Origin: Adiantum capillus-veneris
Lineage: Eukaryota > Streptophyta > Polypodiopsida > Polypodiales > Pteridaceae
DNA: 64,000 nt
Reading direction: 5' to 3'
Assembly (NCBI GenBank): GCA_014529385.2
Contig: CM043958.1
Span: 146,219,734-146,283,733, forward strand
Position 1 is the stretch's first letter, and every line of letters starts with the position of its first letter. The notes under the pieces were generated by a model. It did not search any database and had not been told where the DNA came from. It saw only the letters and a program-made list of their open reading frames with translations. Positions 22,607 through 33,299 of the stretch are shown here, piece after piece. Both the position numbers and the translations under genes were made by a program.

Positions 22607-24680
22607 TGAGGTCCCCAAACCTGCCGACACCAAAAGCGGGATGGGACCCTTGACAGGTCTCTAGGCCTAATAAAATCTGAGTCCCTAAACAAGAAGAATT
22701 CCAGGGAATTCACCCTTACCATTGATGATGGTTTAGGTTTATAGCCCTAGAAGGAGACCTAGTCTTGTCTTGCAGTGGAAACGGGACAACTTGTTAAAAA
22801 CAAAAAAAAAAAACTATTCCGGCCGTATAACTTCCATCATTCAGATTAAGGTTTCCTTAGCAAACACTTTTTCCCCCTAACATATGTGAGGACACAGCCG
22901 TTGGTGGATTCTTCTTCCAAGTGAGAAAGTCTCTAAACATTTTTATTTTTTTTTTGTGGGAATGGATAGTTACCTGACTAATCAGGTCCACCCGTCCATG
23001 ATTGACAACCTTAGTCAATCCCCACTTACCACCCCGTACTCACACTTGATTCTATGTTGTTTAATTACTACCACATTCTTGTCACAATTAAAAAAATGAT
23101 TTCTTTTAACTTTCATAACTAAATTCATTGAGACAACCCTTGAAAAACAGTATTGAAAACATTCTTTTAGCAAACAAACATCTTTAGACTTAAGACAAGG
23201 TACTGTCATTCTAAAGTATCTCTGACGAGTACTGGCTTGTCTCAAGACCACCTATACAGGGGTGAAAAAATGGCACCCATTCCTTATTTATAAAAACCGG
23301 GGTGGAAAAAGCCATCACCCATAGTCCAGGCGCCCATACGCCAATCGGTTGCCCATACAACTGGGCGGTTCCTCTAGGATAAACTTAATATCCTAAGTAA
23401 TATACACAAGCACAAACAAGTACGGGGTAAAAGACTCCACGCGCGCTGAGAAAACCGACTCATCCATGGCGGAATCGCTATCATTACTCATCACCTGGAG
23501 TAAAATATTCCAAGGAATCAGAGGTGTCTTGAGACAAGCTGTCTTAAGATGGTCAAACATTTCTTTCCTAGGTCAATCAGTCATAACCCAATCATTTTTT
23601 TCCTATTTACAATCATTGCTCGTTGGTTTCTTGAAAGTTACCTTCCATTTACAGTCAATTTATCATTTCTAACCCTTACGTATGCAATGCTAATTTAGAA
23701 ATGAACTTTAATATAATTAAAGACTTAAGCGAACAAAATAGAAATCCACCTGGGACTGATCGTCCATGTGCTACTGCGCTGGTGCCTGAAGACTTTCCTC
23801 CGTAGGCCTATGACTAGGCCCAGCCTCATGGTCATGAGTGGCTTTATTTCTTTTGTTGCTAATATCCTCTTCTGCGATAAGAGGATTTCGTCTGGTTCTC
23901 TTTGGAGCCATATTGGCAGCCTTTTTAAAAGGACTTAATTGATTAGAGGATTAATTGAATAATCTCTTTTCTTCCTTTTTACCCAAAAATAAGGATTTTT
24001 GGAATAAATAGGTATCCTTGATAGTTTATTGGATGAGATATTTCTTTTGTAACTTCCTTGTACTATTAGTATTTTCCCATGATTATCATATAATTAGGGG
24101 AGCTATTTTATTGGGTTTCTCCTTCGTCTATATTCCAAGAATATCTTATATTTGGCCTTAGTAAATTATTTTTCCTATCTGCTAGTGGATTACTCACCCT
24201 AGATGTAATTTGATATGTTCTATCTGTAGGAATTTTCTGGTTAACTCTTATAACTTTTTCCTTCTATATTTATGGTCTAATTAGGTAAAATTAGCCGACA
24301 GTAATCTATTATACCAACTATTTAGGCTAAGGTAATTTTTCCAACCTTTAAGAGTGATTTTTGACCTCAGGTATTTATTGGGTAATTATATAAATTCATT
24401 TACTAATTTCTTTTCATTAGTTTATACACAAAATCGGTTACTTTTAATGAAGATAAGTATCTAAACTAATTATCTGAGGTTAAGATATTTATCATGGGTT
24501 CTTCAAGGTGTGTCTTACCTTTGATAATTATCTCAAAGGTTTTTGGATTAATTTGCTATTTTCTCCCTTTTATTTTTTTCTAAACATAGTGTAATTCTGC
24601 TGAGATAGTTTGTTAGACTAATTATTTAAGGTTAAGATAATTATCACAAGTTCTATAAGATGTGATTTACCTTTGATAAA
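22607..24680 (-). mobile_element. 5' LTR of the chromovirus, truncated
   Basis: It matches 13627 onward of the left LTR over about 2 kb with scattered substitutions and small indels. It stops in the first ~152-bp repeat unit, where CACTA transposase coding sequence starts. About 1.7 kb of the LTR, including the true element end, is missing. Confidence 0.88.
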
Positions 24681-24683
24681 ACA

Positions 24684-26104
24684 TTTCATTCCTGGAACAG
24701 GTTGCCCCTCATGTTGCTCCCATCGGCGACACCACTCTTGTACATGCATAGGACGACATTCGACACGACCGAACTGGCCTTCGCGCAAGTGATGGCCATC
24801 TGGAAGATAACGGTGGTGGCCTTGATAAATTGTCTTTCGAAGAGAGGTAGAATAGCGCACATCCAAAGACTGCCCGCAAATTGGACATGCATTGTATCCC
24901 GAAGTTGTTAGTCCTGCATATATCAAAGCATGAATCAGGCCAAGGCAAAGGGCTTGCGAATAGCGAGAATTTTGTAAATCAATAACCATTACCAGAAGCT
25001 TCTCTGTATCCTGGCCAATTATGCATAGTCCACATAAGAAGTCCATGGATCCTTGCATGATATTGTCCTACTGGTTCAACCGCATCTGCTATGTCGATCC
25101 CATGCCATAACTCCTGGAGCTCGTCAACTAGTGGAGCTAGATAAACATCCATGTTTTTTGCCTTGAACTTACCAGGTACAATCAAGCTTAAAATCAAATG
25201 ACCCTTCTTGATAGCAAGCCATGGCAGGAGGTTGTAATTGATAAGGCACACAGGCCAAGTGCTCCATGACGAGCTTCTCAAGCCAAATGGATTGACTCCA
25301 TCCATTGCCATGCCCAAACGCAAATTGCGTGGTTCACTCTTAAAATGTGGCCAGGTATCTTCAATGTGCCTCCAAGCCTTCAAATGAGCGGGCACCCTAA
25401 ATGTTGCGTCAGTGGATCTATTCAGAGAATGCCACCGCATCAACTTTGCAATGGAACCACAACGAAACATGCTTTTTATCCTAGGAATAATAGGGAAATG
25501 CCGCAACACTTTAGCTGGAACTGTCTCGCCAACTGCATCTTGTTTGTAGCACATTGCTCCACACTTAGGACACGACAGACAATCTGCGAATTCATTGCGA
25601 AAAAGAATGCAATCATTTGGACATGCATGAATCTTGTTGTAGTCCAAGCCAACTGAGGTCAGAAGTTGCTTTGCGTCTGGCCTAGAGGGAGGCATTTCAT
25701 CGCCAGCCGGGAGAAGTTGCTCCCGCAATAACCTGTTTAAGCCACATTAAATTAAAAAGCTCTCCGAGCACATCACCGTTGCAATCGGAAAATCTCTTTT
25801 GTAAATTACGTACCTAAACAAAGCAGTGACGCTTGCATCTGACCACCCGTACACTGACTGAAGATTCAAAAACGCCAGACAAGTACGAAGCACAGATATT
25901 TTGGCGCCTTCATAGATTGGTTGGCGTGCCAACTTTCTCAACATGTCTTCAGGAGATAGGCGCACGGTTTCTGGTGCTGCTTCGTTCGCGTTCTCCTCGC
26001 TTGTCTGGAAGAAGGCATCCAGCATCTCCTCCATGCCGTCGTCTTCTGTCTGTAAGCCCTTTTCTGCTTACATCTGTGGCTCTATATTGGTCGGACCTTC
26101 ACGC

Positions 26105-26198
<94 letters not shown>

Positions 26199-26394
26199 AT
26201 GTAGGTGCTATGTCGCGAAAATCAATGCCCGTTCCGTAGGAGTCGTATCACAGATTCTGTACAGTTTCTCTAGCAAACTCTCCGTACTTGTGCACATGCT
26301 CATTACATATCCTACGCTTGCGCAGGATTTGATACTTGCAGAGCGTGCACGAGTATGCAATCTTTTCCTCCATGTTAGTTGATGACGTTGCCAT
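24684..26394 (-). pseudogene. CACTA transposase tnp2, three exons, 3'-truncated
   Basis: Exon 1 starts at ATG 26394 and carries a zinc-finger-like CTLCKYQILRKRRICNEHVH near the N-terminus, then YGTGIDFRDIAP, an in-frame Arg-Glu run from the microsatellite at 26109-26196, and SVYGWSDASVTALFR. Intron 1 (25813-25733) and intron 2 (24992-24914) both have GT-AG ends and join in phase. Exon 2 holds the Transposase_21 core: CPNDCILFRNEFADCLSCPK, LRLGMAMDGVNPFGLR, SWSTWPVCLINYNLLPW. Exon 3 reads GYNACPICGQSLDVRYSTSL onward and is cut at 24684. TNP2 binds element ends and catalyses excision. Only two stops are seen (TGA 26250, TAA 26070), both explicable as C to T changes of Arg and Gln codons. The C-terminal third is missing. 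Confidence 0.9.
26109..26196. repeat. (TC)44 microsatellite within the tnp2 frame
   Basis: A pure 88-bp TC tract lies inside exon 1 of tnp2. The distance between the start codon at 26394 and the downstream MEEMLD at 26034 is 360 bp, so the frame is kept and the tract encodes alternating Arg and Glu. Confidence 0.93.
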
Positions 26395-26482
26395 CTACAA
26401 TGATTATGAATGTTGTTTTAATATATATATATATATATACTCCTCACAATGTAAACTACCTCGCATTCTCTAGTCTTGCCCA

Positions 26483-26518
26483 ATCTCCGTACACCTCGGT
26501 CCAGAGGTGTACGGAGAT
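26483..26518. repeat. 15-bp perfect hairpin
   Basis: ATCTCCGTACACCTC, loop GGTCCA, then GAGGTGTACGGAGAT form a perfect stem-loop upstream of tnp2 (on its 5' side). It is not similar to the TATACGCG subterminal repeats. A role as a protein site or a small RNA source is possible but unproven. Confidence 0.9.
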
Positions 26519-26880
26519 CAGGACCACCGAGTCAAAATCTCGTCTTTATTGGTCAAATCCTGTATGGGTAGACACATACGTGCACTCCCAGGTGTACATG
26601 GCAATGCATGTAGCAGACAAAACCCCTTTGCCTCTTTTAGTTCCATAGTTTCTTCTCTATCTACGAACCACCTGCCTCCATTCTGAGGTAGCCTGTCAGA
26701 GAAAGCTTTCCAATGCCGCACTTGATGAAAGCACAAGCCATGGAAGTTCTCAGCCCAATGAAAGTTTTCTACCTGATTGTAAACCGGACGGGGCCTCCAT
26801 GTTCTTGCTCAAAAAAGCGATCTCGATCTCTCTTTCTCTCTCGATCTCACTATCGCTATCTCTCTTTCTCTCTCTATTTC
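26519..26880. other. 5' region of the CACTA element
   Basis: A 72-codon minus-strand open frame (26736-26518) with ordinary composition (ETMELKEAKGFCLLHALPC) lies upstream of tnp2 and may be an exon of a further CACTA gene, but it is not recognised. Short (TA)n occurs at about 26420-26440. No other coding evidence. Confidence 0.3.
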
Positions 26881-26889
26881 CTTATTTTC

Positions 26890-26892
<3 letters not shown>

Positions 26893-26975
<83 letters not shown>

Positions 26976-27000
26976 CTCTCTTTCTCTATCTCTCTATTTC

Positions 27001-27038
<38 letters not shown>
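26893..27038. repeat. Compound (TC)n-(TA)n-(TC)n microsatellite
   Basis: TC repeats (26893-26939) pass into TA repeats (to about 26974), and TC repeats resume at about 27004-27038. CT-rich imperfect sequence surrounds it from 26820 to 27090. Confidence 0.95.
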
Positions 27039-27042
<4 letters not shown>

Positions 27043-27089
27043 ACCTCTCTCTTTCTCTCTCTCTCTTGCTCTCTACTTCCCTATCTCTC

Positions 27090-27527
27090 TACTGATTGAA
27101 CGAGCGACTGAGCTAGGGAGATCTAGACATCCACGACTGCGGAGGACTACACAACATTGACAGAGGCTGCATCAGAGGATCTAGCTAGGTCACTTTGGCT
27201 CGACATGCATAACGCCCGGTCAGACTACCGACCATGGAGGAGATTGATGAGATCTGCCAGCAACAGCTGTTGGATCTCCTATGATCTACCTATCCCAGCT
27301 ATCTGGTTTAACCGTTTAGTCCATACCCAGCAGTTTAGGATTCCATAATATTTTATTTTGTCATCTTCTTACTCTGACTTTGTATCAGATCCATCACATT
27401 GTAACTTTCTTGTCTCATGTCTCACAGGTCACTTTGGCCTTTCGAAGACGTTAATATAACATTTCATTTCATTTCTCTCTTTAATTATTTTTCTTTAATT
27501 TTAATTTCCTAAGCATACATTAATTCT
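27090..27527. other. Non-coding sequence with a possible retroposon tail
   Basis: No gene is recognised. At 27430-27475 CCTTTCGAAGACGTTAATA is followed by (ATTTC)-like repeats; a similar motif before a TCAA-type repeat occurs at 34545-34585. These resemble 3' tails of non-LTR retroposons. Confidence 0.3.
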
Positions 27528-27569
27528 CTATCTCTCTCTCTCTCTCTCTTTGATTACCTACACACACAC

Positions 27570-27624
<55 letters not shown>

Positions 27625-27650
27625 CTACATGCACACACACACACACACAC

Positions 27651-27731
<81 letters not shown>

Positions 27732-27781
27732 CTCTCTCTCTCTCTCTCTTTCCTACACACACACACACACACACACCGCTC

Positions 27782-27822
<41 letters not shown>

Positions 27823-27853
27823 CACATACACACACGATGTAGAGAGAGAGAGG
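27528..27853. repeat. Compound (TC)n/(AC)n microsatellite
   Basis: At least four TC blocks (about 27531-27549, 27571-27622, 27653-27714, 27781-27820) alternate with AC blocks, ending in a GA block at 27840-27853. The opposite-strand complementarity of the GA and TC blocks would allow folding. Confidence 0.95.
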
Positions 27854-27962
27854 GGTTGGGGGGGCATAATACCTGCGCAGCAGGTGGAGGCCAAGATTTG
27901 AGCAGAGCGCAGGCGAAAATGGCCCCTGTTGCTCGCGGGTTTCTCTTTTTTCCCCCAATTTT

Positions 27963-28092
27963 TTTGCGTCGCTATACGCGTGGGAAGTAAAGCCTTTCCA
28001 CGCGTATATCGACGTACATTGAGACGCGTATAGCGACGCCCGCTAATTTCGTCGATATACGCGCGTCGATATCTCCATGTTGTGTTGTAGTG
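27963..28092 (-). repeat. CACTA terminus with subterminal repeats
   Basis: The octamer TATACGCG or its complement occurs at 27973, 28001, 28025 and 28056, mostly within CGTCG(C/A)TATACGCG, in both orientations. The minus strand ends in CACTACAACACAACATGG at 28092. Subterminal repeats of CACTA elements bind the TNPA-type protein. Confidence 0.85.
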
Positions 28093-28676
28093 AACGGATG
28101 TGAGGAACAATGGTGCGCTTCACAAACAACACAATCAGTGCATGAGCCTGCGCATCCTTAACATCCCAAACGAGCTTGTTCTGCCGTAGGCAAAACAACT
28201 CTAACAGCAGCAATCCTTGCAGCAAGACCTGCAACATCCTCAACATCGCCTACATCCTCAGAACCAGGACGTACATCAATGCCCTGCACAATATTCCAGA
28301 CGCCCTTTGACACAAGAATGTGTTGCATCGTATAAGCCCACATAGGGTAATTGTCCCCATCCAACCTGTCCTCATCAGCAAACATCTTGAACACATCTGT
28401 TGTTGTTGTCAACCATGGTAAATACTGCACCTGATGTGAAAACTACCCAAAAATAGGAGAAACGGAGTGGGAACAACACGTGTTATATAGCACAAACCGT
28501 AGAAGACTATAAGGCACCTGTTATGCAGAAAACCGCACTGACAAAAATTCTGCACAAAATGACGAAATAGCATGTGCAGTACTGCCTGTAGTGGAAATGG
28601 AGGCCGAAATGAGCCCGAAGAAAGTGAGTAGGCGTGTACTGGAGCAGTTGGTGACTGAGCCCGGGGGGACGCAACC
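28093..28676 (-). pseudogene. gag: Copia gag fragment, interrupted by the CACTA element
   Basis: The minus frame from about 28395 reads DRLDGDNYPMWAYTMQHILV, then GVWNIVQGID, the start of the Ty1/copia gag domain (UBN2-type). After a one-base shift it continues KLVWDVKDAQAHALIVLFVK and IVPHIRS near 28110, where the CACTA terminus cuts it. The region between this frame and the primer site is an untranslated leader. Confidence 0.85.
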
Positions 28677-28677
28677 T

Positions 28678-28689
28678 GCTCTGATACCA
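28678..28689 (-). other. Copia primer binding site
   Basis: The minus strand reads TGGTATCAGAGC, the initiator-Met primer site, two bases from the LTR that starts at 28692. Confidence 0.9.
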
Positions 28690-28691
28690 AT

Positions 28692-28918
28692 TGTTGGAAT
28701 TAGGGTTGCAAAGAAATGCACACAACTTGGAGAAGACGAAGGAAGCTCAAGGCACACAATAGAGAGTGTATTACTTAGTGTGCAATGGAAAGATAGATAG
28801 CCCTAGAGTAATGGGTGTATATACAATTCTCGGGGGGAAAAAACCTCCTAAAGAGGGAAAAAATGCCCCGGCAGTCCTAGTGTGTTCACACACATCACTA
28901 CCACATGTATATGGTAAG
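28692..28918 (-). mobile_element. Copia 5' LTR, truncated
   Basis: On the plus strand it starts TGTTGGAATTAGGGTTG next to the primer site. It continues for about 227 bp until similarity to the LTR of gypsy family A begins at 28920. The upstream part of this LTR is missing. Confidence 0.75.
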
Positions 28919-28919
28919 A

Positions 28920-29248
28920 GAAGCTTTCCATCTTCATTGCATCACGTAGGTCACAAGGAACACAAAGATTGTATTGTACCAAGTCTCTCTTGATGGGAGA
29001 ATCTATAATACAAAAGTCTATTGGAGGGGGGACCAGCTCCACATAAATCCGGTCCTCAAGTGTTGTCAAGTTCTCTAACTCTCTCTCTCTTGAAAAAGTA
29101 TTGTTCATGCCAAGTTAATTAAATATATGGTTATGTTGCTACCGATAATTAAGTTCACTCTCTATGTTCTCAAAGTAGTCTCATGAAAATGCTTACTCAT
29201 ATTCTCTGATTTCGCTATTCTCAAAGTTCATAGGCCATTGCCATTACA
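28920..29248 (+). mobile_element. Fragment of gypsy family A LTR (3' part)
   Basis: Closely similar to 1371-1685: AAGCTTTCCATCTTCATTGC at the start, GGGGGGACCAGCTCCACATA in the middle, and CCATTACA at the end. No primer site follows, so it is a solo or truncated LTR. Short open frames on the minus strand are not genes. Confidence 0.9.
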
Positions 29249-30140
29249 ACTACATTGTTGTTAACACCTTTTCTTTGAGCAACAAGAAAGACATGTTAAA
29301 CTGCACGCAATTTAGCCCTATTCTTTCTTGAAAGTGACTATTGCAATAGCAATGCCCATAATGCATCAAACTTGACAACATGAGGATTTCCTTGGGTCCC
29401 CATAGATTGATTGAAATGCGAGCGATGGCGTTGGCCACTCCGTGGTTGATGCACACGTCGACCCTCATCGATGTACCCAATCTATCGGCCCAACTCAGTG
29501 CAGCGGCACCTATCAGCCCACATCGTCCCATAGTCATCATGGTCCTGCCAGCTTCTTGGCCCATGCCGATGCAATCGACCCCATCACGATGTCATTGATG
29601 GTGGCATCAATTGCTCCATGCTTCATACACTCATCACTAAGTGATACACCCTTGGCCCGTCCACCCAATCCACACAGACTAGCCACCATCGATGTGTGTT
29701 GTCTTGTCATTGCTATTGCGCACGACCTATCACCTCCTATCGATGCAATTGGCCCCATCGGCACACCCGATGTCAATCGGCCCCGTTACGATGTCATCAA
29801 TGATGGTGTTGTGTGCTCTGTGCTTCACTCACCCGTTAGTCCCCCGTCAATGCACCCGACCCCTATTGGCCCTCGTCATCACGTCGTTGTAGCCGCGCCC
29901 AGCCTGTCGGCCCCATCAATGCACCCGATGTGAACCGACCCCGTCACGGTTTCATCGATGGTGGCATCGTTTTCTTTGTGCTTCACGCACCCGTTGGCCA
30001 GTGTCAACACTCCTGACCCCCATCGGCCCATGCCATCTCATCGTCGCAGCTGCGCACAGCCCGTTAACCCCGTCGGATCGTCCCCATCATGGTGTCATTG
30101 ACAGTGGCGTCATCCACTCCATGCTTCAGCACCCTTCTAG
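29249..30140. repeat. Degenerate tandem repeats, GC-richer
   Basis: From about 29400 the sequence is built of diverged units, roughly 150-200 bp. Each contains (A/G)TGTCATNGATGGTGGC, a TGCTTCA(C/T)(G/A)CAC segment and CGACCCC(A/C)TC. Landmarks lie near 29590, 29790, 29945 and 30090. It is open in both directions for up to 163 codons because of its codon-like periodicity, but has no recognisable protein. Confidence 0.6.
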
Positions 30141-31057
30141 AGAAACAAAGTGGAAAACCATTGCAAATTAGCATTTGGGCACCTAAGCAAGGCACGCTAG
30201 AGACCCAACAATGAGGATCACCTTGGAGGAGTAGGTTGATGACTTACATATTGCACAAATCACAAACTTGGCATGAGAACCTGTTCCCTTGGGATGTTCC
30301 ATGAGAAAGTAAGATGGCCTTTACATAGACCTACCAAAATGGAGGGCTGTCTAAATTGGAAGGCTCTTTCTTCAAAATTAGACCAGTCCCATATGCCAAC
30401 CTTTAGCAAGTTGGTGGGTGGGCGAACTTTTGAAATCACAAAAAAGGACAAAAAGTGAAACTTGTGATTGTAAGTGGAAAGGGATGGTTGACTTGCACTA
30501 GCATGTCACACTTTATTTAGAGGGCCTTCTAGAACCTAGAGGGTGGTTCAAGAGCCCTCTACATTGGAGGTGTTTCTAAGATGTGCATCATATTTAATGA
30601 GATGTAGAAGGTCTATGGGAACACATTTTTTAGTTTGGAAGGCCCTATAAAACCACCTCTATTTGGTGTATGTGGCTACCCTCTTAGAAACAACTTTGCC
30701 AATGCAAGTAGGTCAACATCTAAGTTATCCTCCAATTTTAGCCATTGAAAGCTCTGTGCACTTTTAATGTATCCATTCTTGGTGATAGCCTACATTGCGT
30801 GGTAATAACTCCCTGCATGTAGGTCCTCTGGGTTGTTCAATAATAGGGCCTTCCAAGCATTTTATAAATGGTCACTATGGAGATTGTTGACCCTTAACTC
30901 CTCAAAAGCATTGATTACATAAGCAACAAATGCATTCAAACCCTGAAGCTTGGAGGTGCTCTAGCCAGGAAGTCTTAGGATTCTTGGAAGCTTGGGTAGT
31001 ATAGATTTGACAGGCCATGTGCTGAAGTAGGAATTTTTGAAAAGGAGATAGCGCGCT

Positions 31058-31066
<9 letters not shown>
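30141..31066. other. No recognised feature
   Basis: Mixed-composition intergenic DNA. Small imperfect repeats of AGGGCCTTC(C/T)A occur near 30520-30850. No coding, RNA or mobile-element signature was seen. Confidence 0.5.

Positions 31067-31103
<37 letters not shown>
31067..31103. repeat. (AG)n microsatellite
   Basis: About 37 bp of AG directly before the first copy of the ~245-bp repeat that follows. Confidence 0.95.
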
Positions 31104-31106
<3 letters not shown>

Positions 31107-33194
31107 CTTGACTTGCTCTTTGAAGAGTACATAACACAACTAGTTGATAAGAAACCAAGCCTGGTTGGCTATAATTATCATTTAGAGGGATAATATTGTG
31201 CATGTAGCTCAATCCCGTGTTATTTCTTGTGGCTTTTTCCACATTGATGATTACACAGTTGGATATGGTGGATTTAGCCTTGACTTAGGTTGGAGCAGCA
31301 CAATGCAAGGGTGCAGGCCTTCTAGAATGCCATATGATGGCGAGCCCTTGACTTGCTCTTTGAAGAGTACATAACACAACTAGTTAATTAGAAACCAAGC
31401 ATGGCTGGCTATAATTATCATATATAGGGATAATATTGTAACATTTAATGGCCTAGTAACTTGTGTGTAGCGGAAAATAGCATGAACATAGTGAGCATTT
31501 CATTAGGATAGATTCCTAATGATAATAACAAGAGTGCTAGGGTGGAAAAAGCAACAAAAAGCATAACACCTAGTTAGATAGCATGAACAATACTTCAAAA
31601 GAGAGAGAAATTAAGCAATTGACAAAAGTTGAGGACCGGATTTGCATGGAGCTGGTCCCCCCTCCAAAAGGCTTTGTATTATGGTTTCTCCCATCAAGAG
31701 AGACATTTTACAATCTTGCAATACTAGCTAGTGCAATGAAGATGGAAACTTCATGCACTAAGCAAAACACTTATCAAACACAACATCAATTCCCTCACGG
31801 TCTCAGACCCAAGACCTCACACACCTTCAAAGATGGTGAGAGCTAGCAGGGTATGAGAGTAGATTGAGAGGAAGGAGTATTCTTACAAGAAAGATGTACA
31901 TCTCCTCACATAATCACTCATTTTAGCATAGCTTAGCTTAGTAATTAGCATGGTAGAGGAGATGATCATGCATTGAAGCTTGGCTCTTGGTTGGATTTGG
32001 ATCACAAAGCCAAGAGTTGTTGGTGTAGGCCTTCCTTCTCACATGCTTGGAGTAGGTGATAAGCTTTCCATTAAAGCTTGAGAAGGAGAGAGAGTCTTCT
32101 TTACTTCAGACATGGATTGTGTGAGTGTGTGTGTCAATAATGCCTTGCAAAAATCAGCCCCCTCTCTCTCTTGGTCGACCCCCCTTGCTAATTACTCATG
32201 CTAGCATCCTATTGGACCTCCCCAGGCTTAGCCAATGACAATTAAGCAACATAAGTAATAGCCTTTTGTCATGTGTCCCCCTCCCCTTTTGTGAGAGCTT
32301 TAGGTAATTTAATAATTCACTAAAATCTCATTGGACCCCTTTGCCTCCTGGCCAATAGGAATCAGGCAAGCCATTGGGCTGTTGAATGCTCATCGGTCCC
32401 CTTGGGAGACTGTCCAATAGTCTTCTAGAGAGCTTAAATCTTATTGGTTCTTTTATTAAGTGTTTTTAAATTAATTAAACTAGATTTACTCTAGCCTAAT
32501 TCTCATTGGTCCACCTCCAAGGCCATCCAATAGGATTTGAGTACACCTTGTGGGCATCTGGGCTAGGGAGCTGACATGTGTCCCTCTTTCCCCTTGTGTA
32601 CAAAGGGAGCTTGTGTGTGTGTGTATGAGTTTCTCTCTCATCCCCTACTTCTTGGGCTCGCCCCCTCCTATGTAGGGCTTGACAAAGATTTTTGGGACAC
32701 ACACAAAGCATCCAATTTTCCCTAAAGTTGACCATTGCACACAACCTTTGAATTTTGGAACCTTAGCATTTTGGAAGTCTTAATGGGCTTAACCTTAAGG
32801 TCTTTTAAGCCCATTGTTGCACATAGCTCTTTTACGGATGGCCCCCCCTTTGGATCCCTATTTTCCCTCTTTTGGATCCCTATTGTGGCCGGTCTGCTAA
32901 CTTAACCAATATTCTAGCTTTTTCTCCTCTAGCACTTCCCCATTTTAAATGATCAGTTTAACATGAGAAAATCATTTAGGAGAATTAGATATTGATTATT
33001 ATGACCATATTGTGCATGTATCTCGATCCTGTGTTATTTCTTGTGGCTTTTTCCAATTGATGATTACACAGTTGGATATGGTGGATTTTGTAGCTCTAGG
33101 TATGTAGCCTTCACTTAGGTTGGAGAGTCACCATGCAAGCGTGCAACGGGTGCAGACCTTCGCTCGTAGAATGCGATATGATGACGAGCCCTAT

Positions 33195-33196
<2 letters not shown>
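31104..33196. repeat. Two tandem ~245-bp repeat copies, the second split by an LTR
   Basis: Copy 1 (31104 to about 31350) runs CTTGACTTGCTCTTTGAAGA through GGATAATATTGTGCATG to GGATATGGTGGATTT and GATGGCGAGCCC. Copy 2 has the same left part at 31350-31436 and the same right part at 33008-33196, with an LTR between. Copy 1 therefore shows the empty insertion site. Confidence 0.85.
31437..33007 (-). mobile_element. Solo LTR of gypsy family A
   Basis: A complete LTR of about 1.57 kb, minus-oriented. On the plus strand it begins TGTAACATTTAATGGCC and ends TTATTATGACCA. ATATT flanks it on both sides (31433-31437 and 33007-33011), overlapping the terminal bases; this fits a 5-bp target duplication with slight terminal decay. 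No internal region or second LTR remains, as expected after recombination between two LTRs. Open frames such as 31583-31846 lie inside the LTR and are not genes. Confidence 0.85.

Positions 33197-33197
<1 letters not shown>

Positions 33198-33271
<74 letters not shown>
33198..33271. repeat. (TC)n microsatellite
   Basis: About 74 bp of uninterrupted TC directly after the right part of repeat copy 2. Confidence 0.95.
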
Positions 33272-33272
<1 letters not shown>

Positions 33273-33299
33273 ACTAGGGTGTTAGCTCCAATTGTGTCC

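Larger units (their letters stand above)
13627..24680 (-). mobile_element. Ty3/gypsy chromovirus with 3.8-kb LTRs, right LTR truncated
   Basis: The element runs on the minus strand: 5' LTR at the right (22607-24680, truncated), primer site 22591-22602, gag, protease, RT, RNase H, integrase and chromodomain, a polypurine tract just right of 17463, and a complete 3' LTR at the left (13627-17463). Both LTRs start on the plus strand with TGAGGTCCCCAAACC. The order PR-RT-RH-INT and the terminal chromodomain define a chromovirus. Several stops break the polyprotein. The right edge at 24680 runs directly into the CACTA transposase inside the LTR, so a deletion or recombination joined them. Confidence 0.88.
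24680..28092 (-). mobile_element. CACTA (En/Spm) DNA transposon, right part
   Basis: The element's terminus is at 28092, where the minus strand begins CACTACAACACAACATGG. Subterminal TATACGCG repeats lie within 130 bp of it, and tnp2 is read inward on the minus strand. The other end was lost at 24680. The flank is a copia gag into which it inserted; the adjacent AAC (28093-28095) would be the 3-bp target duplication if the other end were present. Long microsatellites occupy 26.9-27.85 kb. Confidence 0.85.

Noticed and set aside
29442-29933. 163-codon frame in the GC-richer repeats
   Set aside because: It is composed of diverged tandem units, is matched by open frames on the other strand, and shows no domain.
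31583-31846. 87-codon plus-strand frame with protein-like start
   Set aside because: It is the antisense of the family A LTR; the same sequence occurs at 1341-1544 and 28848-29108 in the opposite orientation and is non-coding.
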